This document shows, piece after piece, positions 47,901 through 59,621 of a stretch of DNA of 64,000 nt (the stretch's first letter is position 1; every line of letters starts with the position of its first letter). Where the stretch lies: positions 69,269 to 133,268 of the forward strand of contig JAHBMJ010000299.1 of assembly GCA_018398765.1 (NCBI GenBank). Reading direction: 5' to 3'. The notes beneath the pieces were generated by a model. The model had not been told where the DNA came from and searched no databases. It saw only the letters and a program-made list of their open reading frames with translations. The translations under genes and the position numbers were made by a program. This DNA is from Chromera velia. Lineage: Eukaryota; Sar; Chromeraceae.

Positions 47901-48653
47901 TCCGAAGAACGAGACCACGTAAGCAGACAGAAAAGCGAAAATCAGAAACCCCCTGAAGAATCCCAAAAGAGTTTTGGACGGGGAAGTCCCCAGCTCATCG
48001 GCAGCAGCAGGGTTCACCTGAACAAGAGGGAGGAGGGAAGGCAGAAGCGAAAGCAAACAGCAATACGACAGGAAAATGCCGCTCTTCAGAAGCAATCGAC
48101 GTACAATGAGAAGGAACAGAAGAATTCAGAAGATCACGAATCGGTGATGCGTGACTTCACTGACAATAAAGAAAGAGCAGGGATCAGAACTCAGAGAAGG
48201 AGAGGGAATGATGCACCCCAGGAAGGAAAGGGGCAGTGAGAAAGAAAATGTGGGAATCTTCAGTGGGAAGTCCGGAGATGCGGGAGGCGGGCGAACGGTT
48301 GAAATATCATAGGCGGGGTCTATGAGCAGACAGGGCGACTGACTGACTTTGATCGTGGTCACTGACGCCTTCCGGGGGCGCGATTGGCTTTCTTTGGAGT
48401 GCCTAGAGAGCGAATTCCCCCAAAACCGCAAACGCATGAGAGACTTGATCATCAGTCTACGGGTCCTTTTCTGCACATCCTCGAGCTCGGTCTCGCTATG
48501 CCTGACTCTCCTTCCCTCCGGCCTCATGAAGTCTCCACTGTCTCCTTCTGGAAGCTCTGTATCAAGAGAAACGTCGGCCCGGGGGTAAGAGGATCGCCTC
48601 CTCCCGACACCTGCTGGGGGCCTCGGGACCTCGTCTATCGGCAGCGTCGGCAT
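41918..48653 (-). CDS. Slo/BK-like calcium-gated potassium channel alpha subunit with long disordered C-terminus
   Basis: Exons (minus): 48653-48348, 48017-47364, 46821-45172, 44821-44720, 44395-43360, 43050-41918, giving 1627 residues in phase before the downstream exons. Residues 1-102 are a basic cytosolic tail. Transmembrane helices follow from about 120; S4 (FGFLRFLRLYGTMKNL, 378-393) has few charges. The selectivity filter TISTIGYGDLSP is at about 457-468. After S6 come tandem RCK-type domains starting FVLLIGPVLPEQVDVFLSEL (about 516), with VVVQLMQDSARELAF, FTELKMRFLAKSC and GLSTLVTNLLRSAE, all in Slo order, and a second half ending VILNPAGETIKWGDCGLIL. This is the plasma-membrane (or organelle) K+ channel family gated by voltage and cytosolic ligand. 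A clear Ca-bowl was not seen, so the ligand is uncertain. From about 905 on the protein is Ser/Pro/Gly-rich and probably disordered. The ATG at 48653 is the first in frame; upstream exons are possible. Confidence 0.85.
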
Positions 48654-49341
48654 CCTCTCTGTACAGCCGCAAACTGTTCCCCCCTCTGCCGGCAAATAAG
48701 TCTGGCCGAGCGAAGAGTGTCTGACTTAACCTCTCTGTTGCAAGAGCTCTACAAAGTGAATACGTTGGCAATGACATGCAAGACTGTCGCAAGCAAGATA
48801 CAACCAAGGCATGGGTGTTGCTCCCTCTGGGAGACTTGTGTGAGAGGCACGATTCTCGGACGCACCAGAATCACCGGCAAGTTCAGCACACGCTGGCCGG
48901 AATGAGACACAATAAAGGGACGGCTGCATGCACAGCCATGTGAGGTTGCAACATATGTAAAGTGGAGAGGTGAAAGGCGGTCGTATAAGTGATGCTCAAT
49001 CCAGCTCTGCTCAGTCTGCCATTTCAGAGGAGACGGTGGAGACTTCTGTTGCTTCTGTGTTCGCGCGATTGGTCGGCCCTGCGAGCAGGGGCCGCGGGCC
49101 CCATGCACTGACGCCGGATCAAAAGGCCAGAGATTGAACCTTGAAAGAAAAGATTGAACTTTTATTTTAGACTTTAGACAAAACTTCTAGCATACATTTT
49201 TTTTTTTGTTAAGTAAGCCTTTTGTTAGATCCGCCTCTCATACATGGGGACGCGGCATGCATGAAAAAACCCCCAATCATCATTTTGTCTCATACTTAGT
49301 CACTTAGTGTTCACTCCCACACACAAAACTTAATGAAAAAT
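48654..49341. other. Intergenic interval between channel gene and LTR element
   Basis: Upstream flank of the channel gene. It holds the short dispersed repeat at 49229-49291 just before the LTR element. No gene recognised. Confidence 0.45.
49229..49291. repeat. Short dispersed repeat, copy B
   Basis: Matches 33768-33835 in order and spacing (CGCCTCTCATACATGG, GCGGCATGCATG, CCCCAATCATCATTTTG). Confidence 0.65.
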
Positions 49342-49859
49342 TGTGGAGTCCTACCCTGTGGTGCCGCCCTCTGTGGAGTCCTACTCTATGGCGCCACCCT
49401 CTAGACCCTCGCATGCGCTGTATCTGAATGAGCCCGCATGCCGATGCCATACTCCGCCACCGCATGTATACGCAATCGACTTGCATGCATGTACGTGTCG
49501 CGCACGTCGATCAAAGTTGTTGAAGTCGATCGAGTCTGACCTTCATATTCAAGCATGCAACAATGTCATGGTACTTGAGCAACGGATAACATCTTTTGAG
49601 TCTGATATCTGTTTGTCATAGATCAAGAGAGCTCTAGAGTCTGAGAGAGAGGAATAAGCAGATTCTGAAACCGTGTATGATAGAATAAATCTAGTTGATT
49701 GAAATCCCAGATCGCTCTAGAGATAAACTTTCTTTAAACTGTTGCCTGACTGAGTGTTGCTCATATTCTTTTTCTAGATCAGATTCTTCCTAAGGTTCTT
49801 ATCCTTGCTTTACCTTCTGTCTGGACGCCATAAGGTAAACAGACAGAAGGGACAAAGCA
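49342..49859 (+). repeat. Left LTR
   Basis: 518 bp; begins with two tandem copies of a 32-bp unit starting TGTGGAGTCCTAC, and contains AATCGACTTGCATGCATG and GACTGAGTGTTGCTCA, shared with the right LTR. Confidence 0.85.
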
Positions 49860-52836
49860 TTGTGGTGAACGCTCAACTTGATGAGTATCGACTCTCATGT
49901 ACCTTCTATGATAGAGATCAGATCTGTCTCTTTGTGCAACAGTTGAAATCCGATTGCAATGATACGGGCATGGTCAGGTAAAGACTATGAGTAGGGGAAT
50001 TCAGTGTCCCCTTATATCCCAAGCTGCCTGGAGCCCTGTTTCGGAGATCCCCTTCGAGTCTGATCCTGAACTTTGCCTTTGTCCTTGGGTGGAGAGCCCT
50101 AGCGAGAGCCCGAAGATCTTTGGAGGTCGCCAAAGCCGATGGTGGAGACGTTGCTTGGTGTTACTCGGGACTTTGAAGAGCCTGATGTTATTGAGAATGC
50201 CACCTATAAGCAGATCGCAATCCAAACGGCCAGTTGAGTGTTTTCCTTATGTCTGCTGATTCTGCAACTGTCTCCGTCTTCCGGACAAGAGTCGGCTGAT
50301 CACCTTCACTTGTCTTTGCTGTTGGTTGCTTGCTTGTCTACGTAAGGCTGACCATCTTCGTGGCCTGCAAACGCTCCAGCGTGTCTGAGTCTGCCTGGAC
50401 TGGTCCTCCGGCAGCGTCCAAATATAAAAAAACGCCCTTCGTCTCTTTATGTGCCTGCAATACTGCCATTTTCTTCAAAGAGAGAGCTTGTCGCTTCTGG
50501 CTGTCCAGGTGTCGTGTGGATTATTCGATAAGTGGCCGTTCGATCGAGTGCATGAGACTGTGCATGCTTGTTAAACAGACAGAAGGGACAGGTGGCGGCG
50601 TACCATATGGACCAACGCAGTGACGACCGGTATGCTAGCCGGGAAAGGCCTTCTGCTCTGGGACCCCGACGTAGTGAGCTTGGAGTAGGAAGGAGGGGGA
50701 AGTAAGGAAGGGGTATAAAATGACATCAAGCCTGCCCTCGACGGTAAGAGAGGCAGAAGGGTCGCGGCAGACCTACTGAGAGACAGAGTAGGGCACACGG
50801 CAGCTGCCGCCTCGTCTCTCACCGGCGTCGGCACATTTTTAACTAACCGGGAAGGGCAAGAGGGGGTCATGGGAGAAGGGGAGGGAAGGGGGAAGAGGGG
50901 GTGAAAGCGGGGAACAAAGAGGAAGGGAAGGGGAGGGAAAAAGGGTGGGGAAAAGGGGGAGAGGGGGGTTGCTTCGGGGTGGGGGGGCGAATTGAATCGA
51001 GGCTGGCCGAGAGTATGCGAAGTACTAGCGACTGAGTGTGACTAGAGCGTCTTTTATCTGGAGTTAAGAGTTTATGTGTCGAAAGGAGCAGCAAGGGGAT
51101 AAAACGAGACAGAAAGAAGAGACGAGATAAAAAGAGACTAGCAGGGCAGTCTGTAATATGTCCGGTCCCTTCCCTTCCTCCCTTTATGCAGCTACTGACA
51201 CGCGCGGTGTGTGTTTGTGCTCGACGAGACCGTCGAGTCCTTCTGTCGACGAGGACTCCAACTCGATTGCCTACCCCTACGTCAGCTACGTATGAAAAGG
51301 GCAGAGGACTGCCTAATTGACAATGTCGCCGCCATGTGCTAATGCCTGCGTGTGCCCGCGACTGCCTGTGACCGCCCTTGCGCCCCTGCACTGAACTTGG
51401 AGGAAGGATTAAGCTCATTACAAGGCTGAGCATCAAAGAGGCAGACTACAAGAACGATAAGTCGAGCGCCGCATATGCCGTACATTTGAAACTTCTGGGA
51501 CTCCTTTTGGAAGAGTGACCTTCCTTCTCTCTCGGCTTCTCTTAGCTTTTAAATTGCTTTGCCCGTGGCTTCGGAGTCAGACCCCTCATATGGCTGAGAG
51601 CACGAGCGCACGAGGGGGCGCCAGGCCCTTCATTCGCTGTCTCCTTTTCGTTTCTGTCTGCTGCTTTAAAACGTTTTGTGTTATCCCCGGTTTCTTTCTT
51701 TAAGAGAAAAAGACTGGATTCCGAAGAGGCCGAGGAAAAATGAGTAGAGGAGGAGCAAACTTAAGAAAGAACGAATCTTGAGAGAAACAGAAAGAGATGT
51801 CTGTTTCAACGAGAAGAGAAGAAGAAGAAAAAAGAAAACGAGGGGATAGCCCGTACATGTCTCTTTGTCCCTTCTGTATCTTCTCCCTGCAGGGAGATGT
51901 CGGTGCTTTGGAAGCCCTTTGGGGTCTCTGGGTATCGCCTCTCCCCCTCGCAGTACGGGAGTTGATGAGAGCCTTGGTGGAGCCAGCCGCCTCTGCGCAA
52001 GCATCTATGTGGAGCCAGACGGTATGCCGGCGGGCGTCTCCCTCCGATAAGTCTGACCAAGTGCCGTTCATTCATTGATGTCTGTTCTTGGGTGTTCGGT
52101 CGATCTACGGTGTTGTTAACAACAGGCAAAGACGCGTATGCAGTCTTCGGGAAGGAAGTGAGATAGAAGAGAGAGAAGGCAGGGAAGGGAGAGCAAAGCG
52201 GGAGTGAGAAGTAAGGAAGCAAAAGAGAGAAAGATGGAAAAAGAAAATATAGAAAGCTGGGTAGAAGACTGTGAGCGTATGCATCGGCATGGAGATGCAT
52301 GCGTGCATGTGACCACGTGGGCCTGACTGTGCCTCACTGTGTCTTTCTCTCTGTCGCTCTTTCTGTCTAGCATTTCCGACTCGTTCTTTCTTTCTGGGGG
52401 GTACAAAAGGTTAATGGAGAGCTGGGAAAAACGTAAGACCTTGCAATGGGAAGCTTGCGGCCATCGAATGACAGACCCTACTGTCAGGTAGGGAGGGTAT
52501 GCTTCTGCAGACCCCGGGCAAGCCGACATCCCTAAAACAGGCTTTTCGAGGAAAGACCTGGTGGCTTGGCGTTGCCAGCAAGGCAGTGGTGATAGTAACT
52601 TTGTGTACATTAATCTGATTGACTTGCATCAATAGGAGGAAACTTTTCTGCTTGTCAGCTTTCGCGTCTAGATTTTTTCAACTACCTCCTTGAAGGTGTT
52701 CTGTTAGTTACATGGGTTTGCATTGTATCTAGTTGATCGTGTCCTTTTGCTCACCTTTTTTCCCTTTCCGCGCATGCTTGAATATGTCTGACTAATCGCG
52801 GGGACGCGATTTTCTTGTCAGTGGCCGGGGGGGATC

Positions 52837-53348
52837 TGTGGAGTCCTACCCTATGGTGCCACCCTCTGTGGAGTCCTACCCTGTGGCGCCGCCCTCTGGA
52901 CCCTTGCATGCGCTGTATCTGAATGAGCCCACGTGCTGACGCCATGCTCCGCCGCCGCATGTATACGCAATCGACTTGCATGCATGTACATGTCGCGCGC
53001 GTCGATCAAAGTTGTTGAAGTCGATCGAGTCTGACCTTCGTATTCAAGCATGCAACATGTTACTCGAGCAACGGATAGCATCTTTTGAGTCTGATGTCTG
53101 TTCGTCATAGATCAAGAGAGCTCTAGAGTCTGAGAGAGAGGAATAAGCAGATTCTGAAACCGTGTATGATAGAATAAATCTAGCTGATTGAAATCCCAGA
53201 TCGCTCTAGAGATAAACTTTCTGTAAACTGTTGTCTGACTGAGTGTTGCTCACGTTCCTTTTCTAGATCAGATTCTTCCTAAGGTTCTTATTCTCGCTTT
53301 ACTTTCTGTCTGGACGCCATAAGGTGGCCGGACAGAAGGGACAAAGCA
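52837..53348 (+). repeat. Right LTR
   Basis: 512 bp, colinear with the left LTR with scattered substitutions and a few small indels; the same 32-bp tandem start and GACAAAGCA end. Confidence 0.85.
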
Positions 53349-53352
53349 AAAT

Positions 53353-55261
53353 TTTAGTAATATGCATGATTAACAGGAATGCTTAACTGAGATGATTAAC
53401 GTGGCAGAATTTTGCAGCAGGAATGAACAGACAATAACAGGTGATAAGGCTGGGAAATACATCTAGAAATACATGTATGCATGTGTACTGTCCCACTAGA
53501 CCTGGTAAGTTTTGTTTAGACCTAGTCAATGTCTGTGTCACCCCTTAATTTAAAAGTCTTTGAAAACTCTAGTTTAGAAACTAGTTTAGGCTGGTTTGAT
53601 TTACTTTAAAGCTAGCTCTAGGGTACTCTAGGGTTTGCACAACAAAGGTTTTTTTTTTTTGTCTGTTTGTTTTAAAAAAATTAATTAAAGCGTGATTATA
53701 TCAGAATGATACACAGAATCCCAAGGTCAATTATCCCATGCATCCAATTAACCCTCTTCAATTCATTTCACTAGGTTGACTTCAATTGCACGAAAGCCTT
53801 ATTTCTAGCCTCATTTTTTTTTTTATCCAGATACTTATCCACATTAGAATTGTTATGGAATATGACTGCTGCTGCCTTGTCATACTCAATTGTTTTACGT
53901 CCGTTTACCTTGTCTACAGATAGCTAGACACACAGGCAACGTTTGTCTCTTCTCCGTACGATAAGTGGATGTCATACCAGGCAACGCTAGAACAGATCTC
54001 TATTCGATCAATCAATCAATCAGCAAGCGCGACATCTGCATGAAACTGATCGTCTCGCTCGCTCCCCCTAATTCAACCAACGATGCGGAATCATTGCGGA
54101 TATTTGCACATGCCCCACAAGCTGATCGCACGGACACATCATGGTCATACATCTTGCCATACACATGCGCGCTTTCTATAGGAAAGGCCGCCGCAAAGGC
54201 TGCTATCCCACAATACATGCTTCAGCATATAATCATCCTGCTAGCTGGATTGATGCTTAAAGCCTGCATGCCTGCACTCAGACTTTTCAGCTGTCTACTA
54301 TCTGTTCACTTCTCTCACAAGAATCGAAGCTTTGCTGTTCGTTATTGGCTAGGTTATTGGTCTAAAGTCTGAACAATCCCAATTCAACCTAAAATTCAAG
54401 CGATAAATTTACATATAATTTTAAGTTAAACAAAAGATAATCCCCTAAAGTAAAATGACAATTAATCAACTGACAGTTGTTTGCATTACAATTTTCCAAC
54501 TTTCTATGCGTGTGAGTCCGTGTTTGTTTGCAAAGTGCTTGATGCAATACAGTCGCGCTGCCGCGAGCTTGGATAGACTACAACCCCGGGCTCCATCTGT
54601 TTTGTGCTTTTATTAGATTCCTTTCATTTGCTCGCCAGCTTATGCGTTTTCTTTTGACTCAGTCTCGCTTCCTTGGTTTCCGTGTTTTCGTTTTCAAATG
54701 TTGCGCGTGGAGTTGGTATTGCGTCCGGCTGAAAGGCTTTTCTCTATTTGTTTTCATACATGACTCGCGTGTTTGCCTGTCGTTTGCGGACGTGTTTGAG
54801 TGTGCAAATCTCTTTTTGAACACCACTTGAGTGACGGAAGACGGGTTCCTTTTTCTCGCGGCGGGACAAATACCGATGCATGTGTGTCCGTTCTCGTCCA
54901 ACCAACGGCCGTTCCCCTTTCTTTTCCGCTTCCTGAAAACAGATGAACTGATCGATCGCTTGGTTTTCCTTTGGCCTATTCGAGTCAGTGAGAGCGATTT
55001 TTTGTTGACTCTTTTCTTGTTCATGTGTCCTCGTTCTGGGGACTCTGGCCGTCCAACAAAAAACAGACTGGACGGTCGAAACCTATCAGACAATTCATTT
55101 GGCAGGCAGGCAGGCAGGCATACAGGTGACTGGTCAAGCACCGTCTTCACTTTGAGACGATGCTTCCACTTCCTTTGCTTGGCTTCGTCTTCGCCTTCAC
55201 GACCAAGACGATGAGAAAGAAGCATCAAAAGTAGGCGAACTTGCAGTTGAGAGGGACGACC
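53353..55261. other. Intergenic, AT-rich then mixed
   Basis: No exon recognised. AT-rich to about 54500 with homopolymer T runs; (CAAT)n at about 54009-54021 and (GGCA)n at about 55100-55120. Open frames at 53965-54372 and 54642-54830 lack domains. Confidence 0.5.
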
Positions 55262-56082
55262 TTAAAAGTCGACCCACCAAGCGGCCTTCTCGATGTTGCA
55301 AAAGTTCTCTCCTCTTGGAATCTTGATCACCTGCATCCATCCATGCAGACATGCAACCGTTGTTGTGCATGGCCCCGTTTCGATTGTAGTAACATTAAAA
55401 CGTGAATAAAATAAAAAAGTCACGAAGAATTTGCGTCGAACTTTGATGTTGTCAGCTCGGCAAGAGAGGCATAAGGAACAGTCAGTCAGGAAGAATCGCA
55501 GAATCAATCTTTTCTTCGGTCTCTGAGTTTGGCCATGCATGAGCTCAACTAACCAGACTCACGCGAAGAGGAAGATCAACAGACAGAAATCCACAAGATA
55601 GTCAAGAACCAGTTCTTTCTCTTCTGATGCTGTACTCGCTCACTACCTTCCTCCCTCCCTCACTCACTGACCTGATCTTGTTGGTTCCCCCAGGCAAACG
55701 AATTCCTCACCAGCCAGTAGCTCTTTGTGGTTCCGTCCTTCAACTCGTCGGTGCCGTACCCAACAATGGCCACGGCATGCCCGACCTGCAGGAGACCCGG
55801 CAGTTGCGCAAAGGGCGAATGAGGTGACGACTTGAAGAGCAGACAGTTCATGAGCAGAAAGAGATACGTATCGGAGACGAGCAAGGCTCAAAACAAAACT
55901 TCAAAGAAATTCGTGAAACAGCTCATGCACACCAGACCGCCGAACGGAGCAAGACAGAGAACGCCCAATTTAGAAATGAAGCAAGAAAAATCACCAAGCG
56001 GACAACGCAAAAGTAGATACGTCTATACACGCAGACTGGCTGAATTGACGACCCCACCCCCATAGACACCCACCGAGAGAGA

Positions 56083-56125
<43 letters not shown>

Positions 56126-56614
56126 ACTTCGTAATGGCGCACATCATTTTTTCTGTGGAATTGTTCCTCGTTTCCCATGGCTCAGACTCTCGATTTTCAG
56201 TCAGAGTCATGGACAATTCGAATCTAGTGAATATATCTTAACAAAATTTCATTTGATGCACGCACCTCGTCGGGATTGTTCTTCATGTCGCATTTGCTCT
56301 TCGGGTACAGGTCCGCGTCGACCTTCGCAAGCTTTACAGAGGCTTCCTTCTTGATGCCCACTGCGATGGGTCCCCCCTGTAGGGCCTTGATCATGTCCTT
56401 GACGTGATTCACGGCGGTCTTCTTGAAGGAGACACCAGAGGAGACATACTGCAGCCAGGATAAAATAAATATGCGCTAAGAGATGTATATCAGAACTTTT
56501 CATGTGCCTCCTGGCCGTGTCTGTCATAAGAGACTATGAAACACTAAGTAAGCAAGTAAGTCAGTAACTCTCTCTCTCTCTCTGTCTCTCTCTGTCTCTC
56601 TCTCTCTCTCTTTC

Positions 56615-56654
<40 letters not shown>

Positions 56655-57319
56655 CGTGCGTGCGTGTGTGTATGAGTGAGTGAGTATGTGACAGAGAGGG
56701 GGGCATGCGGCTGCAGAGAGAGGCGGCAGTCTTGCAGATCTTCTGCAAAGTCGGGAAATGCAGATTCGTCCTAGTGCTCAGAAGCGAGGCCGACTCAAAG
56801 AGAAGAGCGAATGGGAGTGGGTGTGCCGTTTCGGCACTGCGGGAATTCTCTGAAGCTCTGGATAGAAAAATGGACGATCTGAAGGTCAAGAGAGCAGTGA
56901 CCCTGAAACCCCAATGGAATCGCCGGCAGTCATTTGCCAAATCGAATGCCAACAGTGTCGGCTTTGCCCTCTGGTCAACCCCCATGTCTCTGTGGAAGAG
57001 TTTCGTGCGCGATCATCCGTTCGTGTACGTGGTCATGTGCGAAGACGAGGGGCTGACCAGATTCGACAAGGCCCTTTTGACAGGGGTGGACATTCTTTTT
57101 TCACTCGCGGTAGGTTTGAAGGAAACCAAACTGTCTCAATGCATGCATGTATCGAACGTGCGCTCTTTGTCCGGGGGCCTTCCCATTGCCAGTGTGTCTT
57201 CGGTTGCTTTCTGGAGTCTCGGCATGACCTCTTTAGCATAACGCGCTGCCATTCCGCCTCTCTTTTGTGCGAGTGCAGACATGCATGTGCGTGTATGTGC
57301 ATGTGTGTGTATGTGCATA

Positions 57320-57390
<71 letters not shown>

Positions 57391-59621
57391 CCGCATCTGA
57401 AGATTCAAACCAGCCAGCTGACCCTCGTGGGGTTCAGAGTTCCTTCGTCCCCCAAAGAGATGATTCCCTCGTCGTCTGTCTTGACGTTGCAGGAAAACGC
57501 GGGGTTTTCGCTTTCCACCACTGCTCTCTCAACGTTGTACACCCCGAGATCGTCGTGTCCAGCAGTGGCTCCCTTCAGGCTCTTGATGTACCCAAGTCCT
57601 CTGCATTCATGGAGGAAGGTGCACACACGTATTTGGGCATGGGTATTTGTATGTATGTACGCATCTCTCTGTGGGGATGGATGGCCGTGTGTATTTGTAT
57701 GTCTCGGCGTTCATGCACGTTTAGGCATGCGTTTATGTGTGCTTTGGCGTGTTTGTTTCTGATCACCATGCCTTTTCGTTCTCTCCGTGTTGGCAAGTAA
57801 GATCTGCGAACGGCTCGAACGTGTCTCTACACTGCTACTCGTGTGAAGACTGTTTGTAGACGGCATGGATTTGGACATCGAAGCCTTGGTGAAATTTTGT
57901 TTGGGGGGGGGGAGTGAAGCACACAAATCTGTCTTGAGAAAAGATCCTACGCCCAGAAGACGCATAAATCATATGCATTCACTTGCCTGTAAGTCGGGTG
58001 CAGTCCCACGACCACAGCGTACTGCATGGGGCCGTCGGGCTCTCCAAGACTGCATCCTCTCGACTTGGAGAACCAGAAGGATTTGTTCTTCCACTGCTTT
58101 CCTCCAATGGCGCTGGCCGTCTCTTGTAGAGCCTCCCAGCGCGCACAATCCATAACTTCCTGCAGAGCCGAAAGAAGAAAGAAGAAAATCAGTGACAGAA
58201 TCAGGCGCACACCAATCCTCCTTTTCATCAGAACAGAAACCTCGAAAGACGTTCAAAGAGATGGCGCTGCCATCCCAATGATCGTCACACGACTCCAACT
58301 CTGCATGAGAACTATAGACAGACCTGCACTACAGCCTTTTGAGACATGGCATCCAGACTGGGAGTCCCGTCGTTCAGCGCGATGGCGTGACGACCGGCAA
58401 TCGTCGCAACGGCGGCCCAGGCGTAGCAGCTGTTGCAGAGACCTCCTTGGAGTCCTGCAGGCAGGCAGGCAGGCAGGCAGAATGACAGGCAGACGGTAGG
58501 AGTTTTTGGAATTCTCTTTTCGAATGGAAAAGGCAATCATGTTGCTGTCACCTCTTACTTCATCTCTGAAACGAACGACCGCACACAGACGTACACAGAG
58601 GGCAAAGCAGAACGACACCCACGCACCCATTCACATACGTACACGCACCTGGACGAACACATGCGTGCACGCCCAGAAAGAGAGACAGGCGGATTGATGA
58701 ACGGACGGACGGACGGACAGACGAAGAGACGGACGGAGGGACGGACAGAGAAAGAGACGGACAGACGGCTGGATGGACGGACGAACGGACGGACGGACGG
58801 ACAGACGAAGAGACGGACAGACGGACGGACGGACAGAGGAAGAGACGGACAGACGGACAGACGGACGAACGGACAGACGGACGGACAGACGGCCGGCCGG
58901 CCGGCCGGACAGACGGACGGACAGACGACTACAAAGTCACCCATTCACTGATTGTGGAACACCAACGAGCATGCGTGGAGAAACCGTCCAGACAGCCGAA
59001 ATCAGGGAACCAGCTAGGCGAATCGAAATCAATCACCGAAAAAATGACCGAATATGCATGCAGTGTATTTTTCCCGACCACTCTCTTTTCGCATCCTTCT
59101 CCGTATGTAGGGCTGCATGTGTGCGTGCAAACATACGAAGAGAAAAGGCTTCAAATGTGTAAATGAATCTATACATGCATGCAGCCGACATGTATATATA
59201 TGAAAATGCATGTACTCATGGACTCGCGGAGATTCTAGATTTGCACATCTGTTCCTCACGCACCGGCAGGAGGGACGTTGGCACGGAAGTTTTGAGAGTC
59301 TGTGCAGTCGTCGCACAAATCTGCAGGCCTCTGGTTGGCTGACAGGAACGAGGCAGCGGTGAGGGATGCGGGTGCGTCTTCTTCGTCGGTGTCAGTGGTC
59401 TCCCCGACCTCTTCCGCCGTAAGTTTGGGCTCGTCCATGCGCCTGGTGAGGATGGATGCTTCATAGTTCTCCTGTGCTTCCGAGTGCGTCGAAGAGGCGA
59501 GGCTGTTGGGGGCGGTGGCGTGGATGGACTTGAGGAAGGACGAGGTGCTCACACCGACGTGGAGGAGACACAGCAGGGCCGTCAAGCGGCGAGGTCGCAG
59601 GCAAGACATGTCAGTAAGCAT
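55262..59621 (-). CDS. Papain-family (C1A) cysteine protease precursor
   Basis: Seven exons (minus): 59621-59264, 58454-58324, 58159-57987, 57600-57423, 56448-56266, 55785-55672, 55330-55262; 401 residues, all phases closing. Residues 1 to about 27 form a signal peptide (LTALLCLLHVGVSTSS core). An acidic pro-region follows to about 115. The active-site segment is LQGGLCNSCYAWAAVA, with oxyanion-hole Gln122 and nucleophile Cys129. The His segment is GHAVAIVGYG (His344) and the Asn segment WLVRNSFAWG (Asn369). The end, IPRGENFCNIEKAAWW, matches the papain C-terminal motif. Such enzymes act in lysosome-like vacuoles or outside the cell. Oddities: Tyr follows the catalytic Cys instead of Trp, the usual GCNGG reads GCSLGEP, and the pro-region lacks a clear ERFNIN helix. 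The third intron starts with GC (AG|GCAAGT); only that junction keeps the frame. Confidence 0.87.
56568..56690. repeat. CT/TG microsatellite
   Basis: (TC)n passing into (TG)n with CGTG variants. Confidence 0.95.
56738..57109 (+). CDS. Orphan polycystin-like exon inside a protease intron, opposite strand
   Basis: A 372-base open segment (124 codons, phase 0) is bounded by a good acceptor (CTTGCAG) and a good donor (GTAGGT). It lies wholly within the 57422-56449 intron of the protease but on the other strand. It reads IFCKVGKCRFVLVLRSEADS, then VTLKPQWNRRQSFAK, then LWSTPMSLWKSFVRDHPFVY and LTRFDKALLTGVDILFSLAV. The Trp-x(n)-HPF...TRFDKALL pattern resembles the stretch leading into the first membrane helices of polycystin-1-like proteins (S/W...HP...F.R..R...L). 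No other exons of such a gene were found nearby on this strand. It may be a captured exon, a remnant, or part of a gene with distant exons. Confidence 0.45.
57285..57390. repeat. TG-rich microsatellite
   Basis: (TG)n with TATG interruptions, in a protease intron region and just after the orphan exon. Confidence 0.95.
58700..58928. repeat. GACG/GACA tetranucleotide tract
   Basis: About 230 bp of irregular (GACGGACGGACA)n with AAGAGACG variants, in the first intron of the protease. Open frames in it on both strands are repeat artefacts. Confidence 0.95.

Larger units (their letters stand above)
49338..53352 (+). mobile_element. LTR retrotransposon without recognisable gag-pol
   Basis: Direct long terminal repeats at 49342-49859 and 52837-53348 begin TGTGGAGTCCTACCC and end GACAAAGCA (TG...CA). 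AAAT flanks both sides (49338-49341 and 53349-53352). Three bases inside the left LTR lies TGGTGAACGCTCAACTTG (49863-49880), a plausible tRNA primer-binding site beginning TGG. A G-rich polypurine-like tract (52826-52834) sits just before the right LTR. The 2.98-kb interior has only short, stop-broken frames on both strands and no protease, reverse transcriptase or integrase motif, so it is non-autonomous (LARD-like) or heavily decayed. The LTRs differ at scattered positions, so the insertion is not brand new. Confidence 0.85.

Noticed and set aside
50571-51436. Minus-strand frames inside the LTR element as possible gag
   Set aside because: Their Pro/Ser/Phe-rich composition arises from the purine-rich plus strand; no zinc knuckle, protease or polymerase motif.
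57136-57800. Open frames of Cys/Val or His/Thr runs around TG arrays (also 62853-63424)
   Set aside because: They translate microsatellites and have no independent coding evidence.
58700-58928. Repeat array that might look CRISPR-like
   Set aside because: It is an irregular tetranucleotide tract with no constant repeat/spacer units, in a eukaryotic intron.
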